A DNA stretch of 64,000 bases from Liriodendron chinense (Eukaryota; Streptophyta; Magnoliopsida; Magnoliales; Magnoliaceae). Position numbers and translations under genes: made by a program. The stretch is taken from contig PVNU02002348.1 in the NCBI GenBank assembly GCA_003013855.2, forward strand, positions 1,301,538 through 1,365,537. The letters run 5' to 3'. The notes under the pieces are model-generated. The model was given only the letters and a program-made list of their open reading frames with translations. It was not told the origin of the DNA and searched no databases. Below are positions 63,338 to 64,000 of this stretch, in pieces. Position 1 is the first letter of the stretch. Each line of letters opens with the position of its first letter.

Positions 63338-64000
63338 TGTTAATGTCAGATTTTGCAACGAGATCCTCCGGTTGTTCTCCTTCACTCCCACAGGGATTTC
63401 CTCCAACAGACCTGAAAGAAGACAGATTACAACTAAGGGTGGCTGGGATTCAGCCGTCAGCCCTCCGATGCTTAAGTCAGGCCAAAGCAAGAAGAATAGC
63501 CAAGCAAAACGGGACAGAGATTAAATGTTGTGCGTGTGTACCTGCTCTTAATGGAGTCACCCCTTTATATAGATCTGAAGCAACCCAATTTGTTACGTAA
63601 GATATCGAAATCCCGCTGATGTCGCATACGATACTGAGATCTTGCTGATTTCGTGGGATAAGATCCTATCTTTAGAGTCGAGAACCAACCCAATGACTTA
63701 TTTCAACAATCACGCCCCTTGATGCAATCCCTTGAGATCCGGAACCATTTAGAGAAGATAAGCCCAAAAACAGACCTATACGGGCTGTCGGTAAGCGTAG
63801 TAATAGCGCTGATGTGTTATGATAAACTGGAAGCTGTAGTTGGAGTCATAGCTTCCGAAAAGGAAGGAGACGCCGACAAGACGGAGACCACCGAACTGGA
63901 TGTAGCCCTGCTTGGCCTCACAGAGTCATACTGCTTGACGGGAATCGGGTGCTGGTACTGAAGGATAAGAGATGTAACCGCAGAAAAGCTCAAGCGTACA
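63338..64000 (-). repeat. element E 5' LTR, partial (window edge)
   Basis: It matches 53352-54040 of the 3' LTR with a few, mostly transition, differences. TATA is at 63571-63564. It has one 40-bp unit (63836-63874) where the 3' LTR has two. The last 11 or so bases of the window no longer match the 3' LTR, so a break or insertion may begin there. Confidence 0.85.

Larger units (their letters stand above)
53352..64000 (-). mobile_element. element E: Tat-lineage retrotransposon, minus strand, runs off the window
   Basis: It is a close relative of D by coding sequence but with a distinct LTR. The 3' LTR is on the left (53352-54318) and the 5' LTR on the right (63338 to beyond 64000). Between them are the polypurine tract, the antisense gene (plus strand), a four-unit hairpin region, a broken gag-pol and the PBS (63334-63318). 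The left target copy would be AGAAT (53347-53351); the right one lies outside the window. Confidence 0.9.

Overview
This window looks like plant nuclear DNA, most likely gene-poor heterochromatin of an angiosperm. It holds Athila-type and Tat-type Ty3/gypsy LTR retrotransposons, relics of the plant mobile domain (PMD) superfamily, and tRNA-primed PBS sites. I see no intact host gene, tRNA, rRNA or bacterial feature. The species cannot be named from the sequence.

Layout: 1-2290 has no recognisable gene. 2311-7170 carries broken plus-strand PMD/DUF7745-like genes. 8262-10541 is a minus-strand Tat/Ogre-like pol relic (element F). At 10542 an old Athila element (B) is inserted in F, and nearly everything else sits inside B: Athila element A (11199-22130, TSD CTTCC) in B's 5' LTR; Athila element C (25094-45412, TSD CTACC) in B's protease region; Tat-lineage element D (27357-38064, TSD AGGGT) in C's gag; a Copia-like solo LTR (46454-48081, minus, TSD CTCAT) and an Athila-type solo LTR (49556-51178, minus, TSD TTGGC) in B's pol; then 1.13-1.18 kb tandem units (50743-53351); and a minus-strand Tat element (E, 53352 to beyond 64000). 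The five TSDs, and host reading frames that resume after each insertion, fix the order: F, then B, then C, then D. D is the best preserved, with one uninterrupted 1,823-codon gag-pol and near-identical LTRs.

How the parts work: each intact-style element has LTR promoters (TATA boxes located), a PBS, gag, aspartic protease, RT, RNase H and integrase, then a polypurine tract. D and E also carry a separate antisense gene with its own TATA box, two G-boxes and two introns. It encodes a protein like the 'putative gypsy type transposon' family followed by a coiled coil.

The most unusual signal is in the LTRs. Athila-type LTRs here carry arrays of a doubled 8-bp palindrome (GACCGGTC-AT-GACCGGTC) at a period of about 53 bp, about 100 bp upstream of the TATA box. 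A second array has a different core (CTGGCCAG-TA-CTGGCCAG) but the same architecture and period. The same palindrome occurs in an unrelated Copia-like LTR, and the breakpoints of a tandem duplication and of a rearranged LTR fall on it. The Tat element D has its own unrelated palindromic array at a 58-bp period. A covarying stem-loop lies downstream of the Athila TATA box.
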